DNA of 64,000 bases from assembly GCF_009768975.1 (NCBI RefSeq), contig NZ_CP035733.1, forward strand, positions 3,268,001 through 3,332,000. Direction: 5' to 3'. Both the position numbers and the translations under genes were made by a program. Below are positions 43,876-51,782 of the stretch, in pieces. Each line of letters starts with the position of its first letter. The first letter of the stretch is position 1. Under the pieces are notes generated by a model, which saw only the letters and a list, made by a program, of their open reading frames with translations, was not told the origin of the DNA and did not search any database. The DNA comes from Sphingorhabdus lacus (GTDB lineage: Bacteria > Pseudomonadota > Alphaproteobacteria > Sphingomonadales > Sphingomonadaceae).

Positions 43876-45141
43876 CTACCAGCGCGTTTCGAAACGGTTG
43901 CGCAAGTAAATAGCGAGGGCGTTCATCCCCAGCAGGAATATCAGAAGCACGATGATCGCGGCACTGGTTTTTTCGACAAAGCCCTGGTTCACTTCATCCG
44001 ACCAGAGATAGATCTGCACCGGTAATGCGGTGGCCGCGTCGGTGAAACCTTGCGGTGCCGAGGGAATGAAGGCGCGCATACCGATCATCAGCAACGGTGC
44101 GGTTTCACCCAGCGCACGTGCCATGCCGATAATCGTGCCGGTCAAAATGCCGGGCAGGGCGAGCGGCAGCACATGGTGGAACACCACCTGTACTGGCGAT
44201 GCACCAATGCCGAGCGCAGCTTCGCGGATGGAGGGTGGAACGGATTTGACGGCATTGCGGCCGGCAATCACGATGACCGGCATCGTCATCAGCGCAAGGG
44301 TTAAACCGCCCACCAGAGCCGACGAACGCGGCATCCCGAACATCGTCAGGAATACCGCAAGGCCGAGCAGGCCGAAGATGATCGAGGGAACAGCCGCAAG
44401 GTTGTTGATCGACACTTCGATCATGTCGGTCAGCTTGTTCTTCGGCGCATATTCTTCGAGATAGAGCGCCGCGAACACGCCAATGGGGAAAGCGAGCAAC
44501 AGGGTAATCGCCATCGTCATCAGCGACCCCTTGAATGCTGCCCAGATACCTACCGCAGACGGGTCGGTCGCATCGGCTCCGGTCAGGAATGTCCAGTTGA
44601 ACCCGCTGCGCAGCGCATCCTTCTGCTCCAGAGACGCGACGGTCTTTTCCGCAGCAGCCTCACCTGCGCGTTTGTAGGCGACATCGAGGCGGGAATCGGC
44701 GGGCAACCAGAGTGTCTGCTTTGCCGTTACCAATTGGGGGTTGTCAGCCAGTTTCTGGCGCACATTGGCGGCGGCGGCCGAGGTCAAAAGTTCGCTGCCC
44801 TGATCGCCATATTGCTGGCTGACGGCCAGATCGACAATGCCGGGAATATCCATCGAGTTGAGCGTCGTGTCTGCATTGGGCCCGGTAATGGATGCGGCGG
44901 TCGCGCCCGAAGTCAGGGCCGGGAAATCAAATTCGACGGCAATCTCCGTCCGCTGGAAACCGCGCAGGCCCTGGCCCAACATGGTGAACAGCAAGAAAGC
45001 AAGGAACAGTGTCGACAAGGCAACCGCAAAAAAGCCCATCGCCTTGAACCGGCGTTCGGCAGCATAGCGCTTCGCAATGCGTTTCTGCATCACGACGCCG
45101 TTCCAGTCGGTGGGGGTGGGGTCGATGGTGGCGTTATTCAT
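43876..45141 (-). CDS. pstA: phosphate ABC transporter permease PstA
   Basis: The 421-residue permease has an N-terminal helix followed by a large periplasmic part (about 45-190) of the DUF3333 type, then the permease core with about five helices. The EAA-type loop is NAVKSVPPSIREAALGIGASPVQVVFHHVLPLALPG, where the ATPase contacts. The start ATG 45141 overlaps the pstC stop by 8 nt, so upstream in-frame codons are not used. Confidence 0.95.
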   Translation of the reverse strand: MNNATIDPTPTDWNGVVMQKRIAKRYAAERRFKAMGFFAVALSTLFLAFLLFTMLGQGLRGFQRTEIAVEFDFPALTSGATAASITGPNADTTLNSMDIPGIVDLAVSQQYGDQGSELLTSAAAANVRQKLADNPQLVTAKQTLWLPADSRLDVAYKRAGEAAAEKTVASLEQKDALRSGFNWTFLTGADATDPSAVGIWAAFKGSLMTMAITLLLAFPIGVFAALYLEEYAPKNKLTDMIEVSINNLAAVPSIIFGLLGLAVFLTMFGMPRSSALVGGLTLALMTMPVIVIAGRNAVKSVPPSIREAALGIGASPVQVVFHHVLPLALPGILTGTIIGMARALGETAPLLMIGMRAFIPSAPQGFTDAATALPVQIYLWSDEVNQGFVEKTSAAIIVLLIFLLGMNALAIYLRNRFETRW

Positions 45142-46522
45142 ATGCTTCACGATAGCGTTTGACCACGCGCAGAGCGACATAGTTGAGGAAGAAGGTGGTG
45201 ACGAACAGCGCCAGACCCAGCGCGAATGCGGCCAGGGTGTGCGGGCTGCCGAAATCCTGGTCGCCGGTCAGCAGGGCGACGATCTGCACGGTGACCGTGG
45301 TAATCGTGTCGAACGGATTGGCGGTCAGATTGGCGGTGTAGCCTGCGGCCATCACCACGATCATGGTTTCGCCAATCGCACGGCTGACCGCAAGCAGGAC
45401 GCCGCCGACCACACCGGGCAGCGCAGCGGGAAGAAGGACTTGCTTGATCGTCTCGCTCTTGGTTGCGCCCATGGCGAGGCTGCCGTCGCGCATTGCATTG
45501 GGCACGGCAGCGATGCTGTCGTCAGACATGGACGAGACGAGTGGAATGATCATCACACCCATGACGATCCCGGCGGCCAGCGCATTGTCCGATGCGGCGT
45601 TGCTGACGCCCAGCATGACGGCGAAGTCACGGATCGCAGGGGCGACGGTGAGTGCGGCGAAATAGCCATAGACCACGGTTGGCACACCGGCGAGGATTTC
45701 GAGGATCGGCTTCATCCATTTGCGCACATTGGTCGAGGCATATTGGGTGAGGAAAATCGCGCTCATCAACCCAAGCGGGATAGCAACAAGCATCGCGATA
45801 ATCGCGCCGATGAAGATGGTGCCCCAGAAGAGCGGAATGGCGCCATAGCCATTATTCGCGCCGGGGGTGACGACGCTCTTTGGGTTCCAGTCGGTACCGA
45901 ACAGGAATTCAAAAGGCGAAACCATCGAGAAAAACTGGTAAGATTCAAAGATCAGCGACGCAAAGATACCAAGCGTTGTGATGATGGCGAGCAAGGATGC
46001 GAACAGCAAACCGAGCATGACCAGCCGCTCGACCTTGTTACGGGCGCGGAAGTCGGGCTTCAGGCGGGTGAACGCAAATGCACCACCTGCGAACAGCAGC
46101 ACCAGCGTACCGGCCATGCCGATCCAGCTATAGTAAGAGAGCGCGTCCTTATAGAGCGGCGCCAGCTTTTCGCTCTGCGCCTGAAATGCAGTGGTCTGCA
46201 GCCCCTGCGCGATGGCGCGGGCTTCGGACAGAATAGCGGCTCTGGAAAATCCGTCTTGCGGCAGGTCGGACGCGACGGGCGCGGACAGGACCATATTGGT
46301 CACCAGCGCGGGCGAAACCGATTGCCAGATGAACATGAAAAGCACGGCGGGGACGACGGCGCAGACCGCAACGAACCAGCCATGATAGGAGGGCAGGCTG
46401 TTGACCTGACCACGCGGGCCACCCTTTGCGGCGCGCACGAAAGTCGCGGCGCGTGCGCGTCCGACGATCCACGCGACCAACCCGAGGCCAAGGACAAGGA
46501 AGAGCAACGCCGTTCCAGTCAT
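45134..46522 (-). CDS. pstC: phosphate ABC transporter permease PstC
   Basis: The 462-residue permease has an enlarged N-terminal segment with two extra helices and a periplasmic loop, as in many alphaproteobacterial PstC. The core follows with the EAA loop PNAMRDGSLAMGATKSETIKQVLLPAALPG. ATG 46522 begins a membrane helix (TALLFLVLGLGLVAWIVG). The first downstream helix bundle contains SAIFLTQYAST. It is preceded by a strong hairpin separating it from pstS. Confidence 0.95.
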   Translation of the reverse strand: MTGTALLFLVLGLGLVAWIVGRARAATFVRAAKGGPRGQVNSLPSYHGWFVAVCAVVPAVLFMFIWQSVSPALVTNMVLSAPVASDLPQDGFSRAAILSEARAIAQGLQTTAFQAQSEKLAPLYKDALSYYSWIGMAGTLVLLFAGGAFAFTRLKPDFRARNKVERLVMLGLLFASLLAIITTLGIFASLIFESYQFFSMVSPFEFLFGTDWNPKSVVTPGANNGYGAIPLFWGTIFIGAIIAMLVAIPLGLMSAIFLTQYASTNVRKWMKPILEILAGVPTVVYGYFAALTVAPAIRDFAVMLGVSNAASDNALAAGIVMGVMIIPLVSSMSDDSIAAVPNAMRDGSLAMGATKSETIKQVLLPAALPGVVGGVLLAVSRAIGETMIVVMAAGYTANLTANPFDTITTVTVQIVALLTGDQDFGSPHTLAAFALGLALFVTTFFLNYVALRVVKRYREAYE

Positions 46523-46587
46523 ATACCTAACCTTGCCCCCTTCGGCCAAAAGGCCGGAAAATTGAGAAATTACGCACCAAAGACACT

Positions 46588-46621
46588 GGGCATGGATCGA
46601 ATAGAGATTCGATCCATGCCC
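46588..46621 (-). promoter_or_regulatory. perfect 15-bp hairpin between pstS and pstC
   Basis: GGGCATGGATCGAAT (46588-46602) and its reverse complement (46607-46621) surround a 4-nt loop. No T-run follows on either side. It lies in the 123-bp gap after pstS, where such hairpins commonly protect the binding-protein mRNA and raise its level over the permease genes. Confidence 0.82.
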
Positions 46622-46645
46622 ATAGACGCGAGGAATGTTGCAGTT

Positions 46646-47698
46646 TTATTTCAAATCTGCGCCGTCCATGGCATTTAGGCCGTTGGCAGCTTCCATAGCC
46701 TTTTTATAATCGGCATCGGTCGACGCAATCATGCCCAATTTCGTCAGATAACCGCCAACAGCGCCACCCTTCAGAAACTCGAGAATAAATTCCTTGATGC
46801 CCGGAATCTTGTCGATGTGGGCCTTCTTCACGTAGATGAACATCTTGCGTGCGCCGGGATAGCTTCCGTCCGAGATGGTGGCGATGGTTGGGTTGACGCC
46901 GTCCATCGTGATGCCGTGCACCTTGGCTGCGTTTTCTTCCATATAGCTATAGCCGAAAATGCCGACCATATTGGGGTTGGCGTCGAGCTTCTGAACGATC
47001 AGATTGTCGTTCTCGCCCTGCTCCTTGAACGCGCCATCGGTGCGGATTTCGGTGCAGACTGCTTTATACTTGTCTTCGTCCGTGTCCTTCAGCGCCTTCG
47101 TGGCGGCGTCGGTTTTGCAGCCGGCTTCCATGATCAGCTCATGGAAAGAATCGCGGGTACCCGAAGTTGTTGGCGGACCAAAAACCGAAATAGGCAGCTT
47201 GGGAAGCGCAGGATTGACGTCCGACCACAGCTTTGCGGTCTGCGGCTTGCCAAAGGGGTTCGCAGCCAATGCCTTGTATACATCGGCGGTCGACAGAGCG
47301 AATTTTTCACCCTTGTTCGATTGCGCAAGCGCGAGGCCGTCGATACCCACCTGGATTTCGATGATGTCCTTCACGCCATTCTTCTGGCAATTTTCAAACT
47401 CGCTCTTTTTGATGCGGCGCGATGCATTGGTGATGTCGGGTGTTTCCGCGCCGACGCCCTTGCAGAACTGCTCCATACCACCGCCGGTGCCGGTCGATTC
47501 GAGAACCGGCGACTTGCGCGAGCTGTCGGCCTTGGCAAAAGCTTCAGCAGCAGCCTTGGCGAAGGGGAAAACGGTCGAGGAGCCGACAATGCGGATTTCC
47601 TGACGTGATCCGCCCGCTGCACCGCCGGTGCTGGCCTGGTCATTACATGCCGTAAGCGCAAGCGCGCTAATGGCGATAAGCGAGATTTTCTTCATCAT
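46646..47698 (-). CDS. pstS: phosphate-binding protein PstS (lipoprotein)
   Basis: PstS captures phosphate in the periplasm for the Pst transporter. The 350-residue precursor carries a lipoprotein signal (LALTAC, Cys18), so it is membrane-anchored, not free. Phosphate-binding elements include SSTVFPFAKAAAEAF, TGTGGGMEQFC and TSGTRDSFHELIM. Two ATG codons at the start (47698 and 47695) are possible; the second has better Shine-Dalgarno spacing. A Pho box lies 81-107 bp upstream. Confidence 0.95.
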   Translation of the reverse strand: MMKKISLIAISALALTACNDQASTGGAAGGSRQEIRIVGSSTVFPFAKAAAEAFAKADSSRKSPVLESTGTGGGMEQFCKGVGAETPDITNASRRIKKSEFENCQKNGVKDIIEIQVGIDGLALAQSNKGEKFALSTADVYKALAANPFGKPQTAKLWSDVNPALPKLPISVFGPPTTSGTRDSFHELIMEAGCKTDAATKALKDTDEDKYKAVCTEIRTDGAFKEQGENDNLIVQKLDANPNMVGIFGYSYMEENAAKVHGITMDGVNPTIATISDGSYPGARKMFIYVKKAHIDKIPGIKEFILEFLKGGAVGGYLTKLGMIASTDADYKKAMEAANGLNAMDGADLK

Positions 47699-47772
47699 TT
47701 ACCTGTTTCCCTCAATTGGAATTATCATGGCGAACCCATGCCCGGTCGCGCAGATAGCTGCCCTAGATGGCC

Positions 47773-47805
47773 GATAAATGACTCTTGCGTGACACTTATA
47801 TGACA
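47773..47805 (-). promoter_or_regulatory. Pho box and promoter of pstS, inside the end of phoR
   Basis: On the minus strand TGTCA (47805-47801), TGTCA (47794-47790) and AGTCA (47783-47779) are spaced exactly 11 bp apart and are followed directly by the -10-like TTTATC (47778-47773). The first unit and part of the next lie around the phoR stop codon at 47796-47798. The arrangement mirrors the porin promoter at 40070-40113. Confidence 0.85.
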
Positions 47806-49055
47806 GTGTCGGGGGCAACGGGTAACAATACCGACACGCTGGTCCCTGTTCCTACGGTACTGCGGATTTCCAGATGCCCGCGGTGGCGGTCCACAATATG
47901 TTTTACCAGACTTAATCCGAGGCCGGTTCCCCCGACCGAGCGGCTGCGACCCGAATCAACGCGGTAGAATCGTTCAGTCAGCCGCGGCAAATGTTCCGGT
48001 GCGATTCCGTCGCCCTGGTCGACGACGCTGAAAGCCAGCATCGCACCCGAACGCGACTGCGCCAGCGAAACCGCGATGGGCGTGCCCGGGCGGCCATATT
48101 TCATAGCGTTGGTGATGATATTGCTCGCGAGCTGCCGCAATTGTCCCGCATCGCCCATCACTTGCGAAGCTTCCATGGTGATGTCGAGGACAATGTCGCC
48201 GCCCCGCTCTTTCTGGCTGGCGCGGACATGATCGACGGTTTCCATCACAATATGCGCAAAGTCGACGGGCGTTTGCGGCGGATCATATTTTTCCGCCTCG
48301 ATGCGCGACAGCGACATGAGGTCGCGGACGAGCGCCTGCATCCGGTCGGTTTCTTTCGCCATTATGCCCAGGAAGCGCCCCCGTGTTTCGGGGTCGTCGC
48401 CGGCATCGGGATCATCCAGTGTTTCAATAAAGCCTTTGACGGCGGCCAGCGGGGTCAGCAATTCATGGCTTGCATTGGCGACAAAATCGACGCGCATCTT
48501 CTCGGCAGCCTGCGCTCCGCTGCGGTCGGCGAGGTGCACCATTTTCTGGCCTGGTCCGATCGACTGGATCCGCATATCCCACATCTGGCTTTGCTGGCCG
48601 ATGCCGGTCAGGCGAATCGGATGCCCGGTATGCTGGGCGTCGGGGTCGGTCAGGCGCTCGATCGCACCGGCATGGCGGAATGCGATGCGCACATTTTGGC
48701 CGACAATATTGATACCCAATAACTGGCGCGCAAACTGGTTCGCTGCGGTGACCCGGGAATTGTCGACAATCAGGATCGCGTCGTTGGATGCATCGATGAA
48801 GGACTGCAATTGGGGATGGCTGGTGATTGCGCCGGGATCGATAAAGGACTGAGCCGGCATGTGCGCGGAAGGCTCATTACCGGGGTCATGGGGATCGGCG
48901 GCAACGAAGAGCGCGATCAGCATGGATATAAGTGTCACAAGAATGCGTTCGACTTCGCCATGCAACTGTCCGGCGATCACTGCCCCTATGACGGCCAGCG
49001 CAACGGCAAAAAGGACTCGGGGTGACAACCAGCTATTCACACTTTCCCCATCCAC
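47796..49055 (-). CDS. phoR: phosphate regulon sensor histidine kinase PhoR
   Basis: PhoR phosphorylates PhoB when phosphate is low. The 419-residue protein has two N-terminal membrane helices (about 13-30 and 37-53) with almost no periplasmic loop, a PAS-like domain (about 80-175), the HisKA helix with His197 (NASHELLTP) and a HATPase_c domain (N-box MKYG region; VVDQGDGIAPEHLPRLTERFYR; GTGLGLSLVKHIV). It precedes pstS on the same strand, and its 3' end carries the pstS Pho box. Confidence 0.94.
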   Translation of the reverse strand: MDGESVNSWLSPRVLFAVALAVIGAVIAGQLHGEVERILVTLISMLIALFVAADPHDPGNEPSAHMPAQSFIDPGAITSHPQLQSFIDASNDAILIVDNSRVTAANQFARQLLGINIVGQNVRIAFRHAGAIERLTDPDAQHTGHPIRLTGIGQQSQMWDMRIQSIGPGQKMVHLADRSGAQAAEKMRVDFVANASHELLTPLAAVKGFIETLDDPDAGDDPETRGRFLGIMAKETDRMQALVRDLMSLSRIEAEKYDPPQTPVDFAHIVMETVDHVRASQKERGGDIVLDITMEASQVMGDAGQLRQLASNIITNAMKYGRPGTPIAVSLAQSRSGAMLAFSVVDQGDGIAPEHLPRLTERFYRVDSGRSRSVGGTGLGLSLVKHIVDRHRGHLEIRSTVGTGTSVSVLLPVAPDTVI

Positions 49056-49190
49056 CTATTTGTTCCTGTTCCCGCCCTACGCTAAACCATCTATTAGCTT
49101 TTGCTGTCGATAATGTCCCACATATAGACGCTGTCCTGTCGCGCAAGCGTGGCGGCTGGAAATGCGGACATAATATGCTAGGCCAAAAAA

Positions 49191-49592
49191 ATGGACGATG
49201 ACACAAAAAGCCCCAATCCGCTGAATAGCCCGACGAGCCGTCGTCGTGCGCTGATGCTCGGTGCGGCCACTGCGTCGGCCATTGTATCGGTGCGGCCTGC
49301 TTTGGCGCAATCCGCTGCATCCGTCATGAACTGCGAAATTCCGGTGCCCGGACCGCATGGTACGGGCATGAATATCGACAGTTATGGCAAGTTGGTTCCG
49401 CGCGATACCCCGGGTTCATTCCCTGCGACCGGACAGAAATTCACCGGTGAACAGGTGAAAGCGGCCCTGCGTGGACGCAGTCTGCCCGGCACAAGCTATG
49501 ACCAGAGCCAGGCCTATGTAAATTATATCCGCCGCCTGCAAAGCGGCCAGAGCGGCTTCACCTGCTACGCCAGCCTGCAGATGTCGCGCTAA
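49191..49592 (+). CDS. small Tat-exported protein, first gene of the HPr-rel-A-like cluster
   Basis: The 133-residue precursor has a twin-arginine signal (SRRRALMLGAAT, cleavage after Ala39). The mature chain of about 94 residues has two Cys (Cys48, MNCEIP; Cys125, FTCYAS), a Gly/Pro-rich middle and a Ser/Tyr-rich C-terminal part (GTSYDQSQAYVNYIRRLQSGQSG). It matches no family I recognise. ATG 49191 has no clear ribosome binding site. It lies 39 bp before a PqqD-like gene and a kinase, so it is a candidate substrate of that system. This is an inference from position only. Confidence 0.7.
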   Translation: MDDDTKSPNPLNSPTSRRRALMLGAATASAIVSVRPALAQSAASVMNCEIPVPGPHGTGMNIDSYGKLVPRDTPGSFPATGQKFTGEQVKAALRGRSLPGTSYDQSQAYVNYIRRLQSGQSGFTCYASLQMSR

Positions 49593-49631
49593 ACATTGAA
49601 TTTTAACGCTGGGGCTTTACCCCATGCGTCC

Positions 49632-49925
49632 ATGACAGCGTCGCAAAGTACAAAATATAAAGCGGAACCGGCGGACCAGATTTTGGTTACGCCGCTGGAT
49701 TCGCTGACATTGGTGTATCAGCGCCGGTCGGGGATCACCCATATCGTGGCCGAACCCGCCCCCGAAATACTCGCCGCCATGGGTGCGGACGCGTTGACCG
49801 CCGACGAGGTTGCGCAGCGGTTGGCGGCGCAATTTGATTTTGACAGCGCGCAAGCGGCGGACATCATAGCCGCACGATTGAACGAGCTGGCCGATCTCGG
49901 GCTGGTCGAGCGCTGCTATGCATGA
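49632..49925 (+). CDS. PqqD-like protein (HPr-rel-A system PqqD relative)
   Basis: The 97-residue protein fits the PqqD/RRE fold: beta strands DQILVTPLDSLTLVYQRRSG and ITHIVAEPAPEILAAMG followed by helices TADEVAQRLAAQFDFD and AADIIAARLNELADLGLVER. PqqD domains bind leader peptides and hand them to modifying enzymes. ATG 49632 begins after a weak region and is preferred to TTG 49596. It overlaps the kinase gene by 8 nt. Its family has been named, but no function is known to me. Confidence 0.82.
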   Translation: MTASQSTKYKAEPADQILVTPLDSLTLVYQRRSGITHIVAEPAPEILAAMGADALTADEVAQRLAAQFDFDSAQAADIIAARLNELADLGLVERCYA

Positions 49926-50772
49926 ATTCCGGGTTCAGGTAGGGCCAGCCGCCTTTCGCATCGGTTCGCAGTGGAAGCGACCGTTGGATCAACTGGCGGA
50001 ATTGTACCGCGATTATCCGGTGCCGCAAATACCCGACTATTCGGTGCGGCTGGAATCGGTCAGCCTGTTGCGCCGTTTTATCCGCCCATCGGTGGCGATC
50101 AACGGGGACTATATGTTGCCGGATGCGGCGCCTTTGCCTTTGGAGCAAGGCTTGCTGGCGGCCGAAATGGCGATGAACCTGCAAATGGCGCTCGGCTGGC
50201 GGCGGCACGTGTTACTGCATGCCAGCGCCGTCGAAAAGGATGGAAAGGCCCTTATCATGACGGGCCAATCGGGGTCGGGCAAATCGACTTTGGCTGCCAT
50301 GCTGGGCCATAGGGGCTGGCGCTTCATGGGTGATGAATTTGTACTGGTCGATCTGGACAGCGGCGATGCGGTGCCATTCCCCCGGCTCATCAGCCTGAAA
50401 AACGAAGCCATTGGCGCGATGCTGGCCACCGCGCTCGATGGTCGTTTTGGCCCCTTGATGCCGTCCACGCCCAAGGGGGACATCCGGCATCTGGTTCCGC
50501 CTTCCGATGCGATCGACCATATGGCGCGTCCGGCCCGGCCTGCGCTCTTGCTATTCCCCAGCTTCGGATTTGACGCCGCTGTGCGTGAGGTCGGGCCGAG
50601 CGAGGTGTTCATGCGCTTGACGCAAGCCTCGACCAATTATGTCGCGCTCGGTGAAAAGGGCTTTTCTACGCTGACCCGCTTTGTCCAAACGGTTCCCGCC
50701 CGCGCGATTGATTATCGCGACGGGATCGAGGCCGAAGCGTTGGTGAACCAGCTATGGGCGGAATGCGCATGA
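49918..50772 (+). CDS. HprK-related kinase (HPr-rel-A system)
   Basis: The 284-residue protein has the HprK-like P-loop TGQSGSGKST (115-124), the preceding His101 (LLHASAV) that aligns with the conserved His of HPr kinase, and GDEFVLVD (Asp139). In true HprK the P-loop is GDSGxGKSE; here the Asp is replaced by Gln117 and the final Glu by Thr124, so chemistry may differ. The substrate is unknown. It overlaps the PqqD-like gene by 8 nt and the nucleotidyltransferase by ATGA. Confidence 0.85.
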   Translation: MHEFRVQVGPAAFRIGSQWKRPLDQLAELYRDYPVPQIPDYSVRLESVSLLRRFIRPSVAINGDYMLPDAAPLPLEQGLLAAEMAMNLQMALGWRRHVLLHASAVEKDGKALIMTGQSGSGKSTLAAMLGHRGWRFMGDEFVLVDLDSGDAVPFPRLISLKNEAIGAMLATALDGRFGPLMPSTPKGDIRHLVPPSDAIDHMARPARPALLLFPSFGFDAAVREVGPSEVFMRLTQASTNYVALGEKGFSTLTRFVQTVPARAIDYRDGIEAEALVNQLWAECA

Positions 50773-51782
50773 CCCATAACGGCATGCTTCTGGTCGATGC
50801 GCTGCGCAATCCTGCGGGGACAGCGCGTTTGGACGCGGCTGGATGGACTGCGCTGCTGACCATAGCACGGGTCGAACAACTGCTCGGCACCTTGGCGCGC
50901 AAGCTATCGGGTTTGCCTGTGCCGGACGCGGTGGCGCACATATTGGAAGAGGCCCGGATCAACGCCGAATACCAACGCCGCTCTGCCTTGTGGGAGGCCG
51001 ACTGCGCGCGGCGGGCACTGGCGGACTATGCCGGCAAGGTCGTGCTGATGAAGGGAACGGCCTATGTGGCGGCTGGTCTCAAGGCAGGCGAGGGGCGGCA
51101 TATCGGGGATCTCGATATCATGGTCGCACAGGCCGAATTGCCGCAGGTCGAGGCTGCGTTGCTAAACGCCGGGTGGGAATGGGTGAAAGAAGACGCCTAT
51201 GATGACGCCTATTATCGCGACCATATGCATGAGCTGCCCCCGCTGATCCACAAGGAGCGGGACCGCATGATCGATGTGCACCACACGATCCTGCCCCTGA
51301 CGGCGCGACCCCGGCCCGATGCGGAGGTGATGCTGGCCGATGGGGATGCGCTGGCAAATGGCCTTTATGTCCTGAGCCCGACCGACATGTTGATTCACAG
51401 CGCCGCGCATCTGTTTGCCGATGGCGAGCTGGACGGTGGATTGCGGAACCTGTGGGATATTCATTGCCTGATCGACGAGCGGGCCGATGATGCATTTTGG
51501 CCCGCACTTGCAAGTCGTGCGGCACATCACCAGCTGCTTGCCCCGGTGGAACGTGCCGTGCGCCTGGCCCATCAACTATATGGGACAGACATCCCAAGCG
51601 GATGGCGGCGCGGGCATTGGCCGGACACATATTATATCCGCCGTCTGACCGCACGCGACCATTGGGGGCGGGGCACGCATAAACTCACAAGGCTGCTCTT
51701 TTACATCCGGTCGCACTGGCTGCGCATGCCGCCGTTGATGCTGGCGCGGCATTTGTGGACGAAATGGCGGAAGTCAGCCTAG
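50769..51782 (+). CDS. nucleotidyltransferase family protein (NTP_transf_5 type)
   Basis: The 337-residue protein has the nucleotidyltransferase core KGTAYV...GRHIGDLDIMV, with Asp114 and Asp116 as likely metal ligands, and a third acidic site Asp169 (IDVHHTILP). Such enzymes transfer nucleotides to a protein, peptide or small molecule. The start is ATG 50769, coupled to the kinase stop by ATGA; an in-frame ATG at 50754 lies in the kinase. The C-terminal half is helical and basic. It ends 9 bp into the convergent gph gene. Confidence 0.85.
   Translation: MTHNGMLLVDALRNPAGTARLDAAGWTALLTIARVEQLLGTLARKLSGLPVPDAVAHILEEARINAEYQRRSALWEADCARRALADYAGKVVLMKGTAYVAAGLKAGEGRHIGDLDIMVAQAELPQVEAALLNAGWEWVKEDAYDDAYYRDHMHELPPLIHKERDRMIDVHHTILPLTARPRPDAEVMLADGDALANGLYVLSPTDMLIHSAAHLFADGELDGGLRNLWDIHCLIDERADDAFWPALASRAAHHQLLAPVERAVRLAHQLYGTDIPSGWRRGHWPDTYYIRRLTARDHWGRGTHKLTRLLFYIRSHWLRMPPLMLARHLWTKWRKSA

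Noticed and set aside
45077-46678. 533-codon open frame antisense to pstC
   Set aside because: pstC has all family motifs and the operon context; the antisense product is low in hydrophobic structure and resembles nothing.
49191-51782. Lasso-peptide biosynthesis cluster
   Set aside because: PqqD, kinase and nucleotidyltransferase genes occur in such clusters, but the B2 protease, the asparagine-synthetase-like cyclase and a short precursor are missing.
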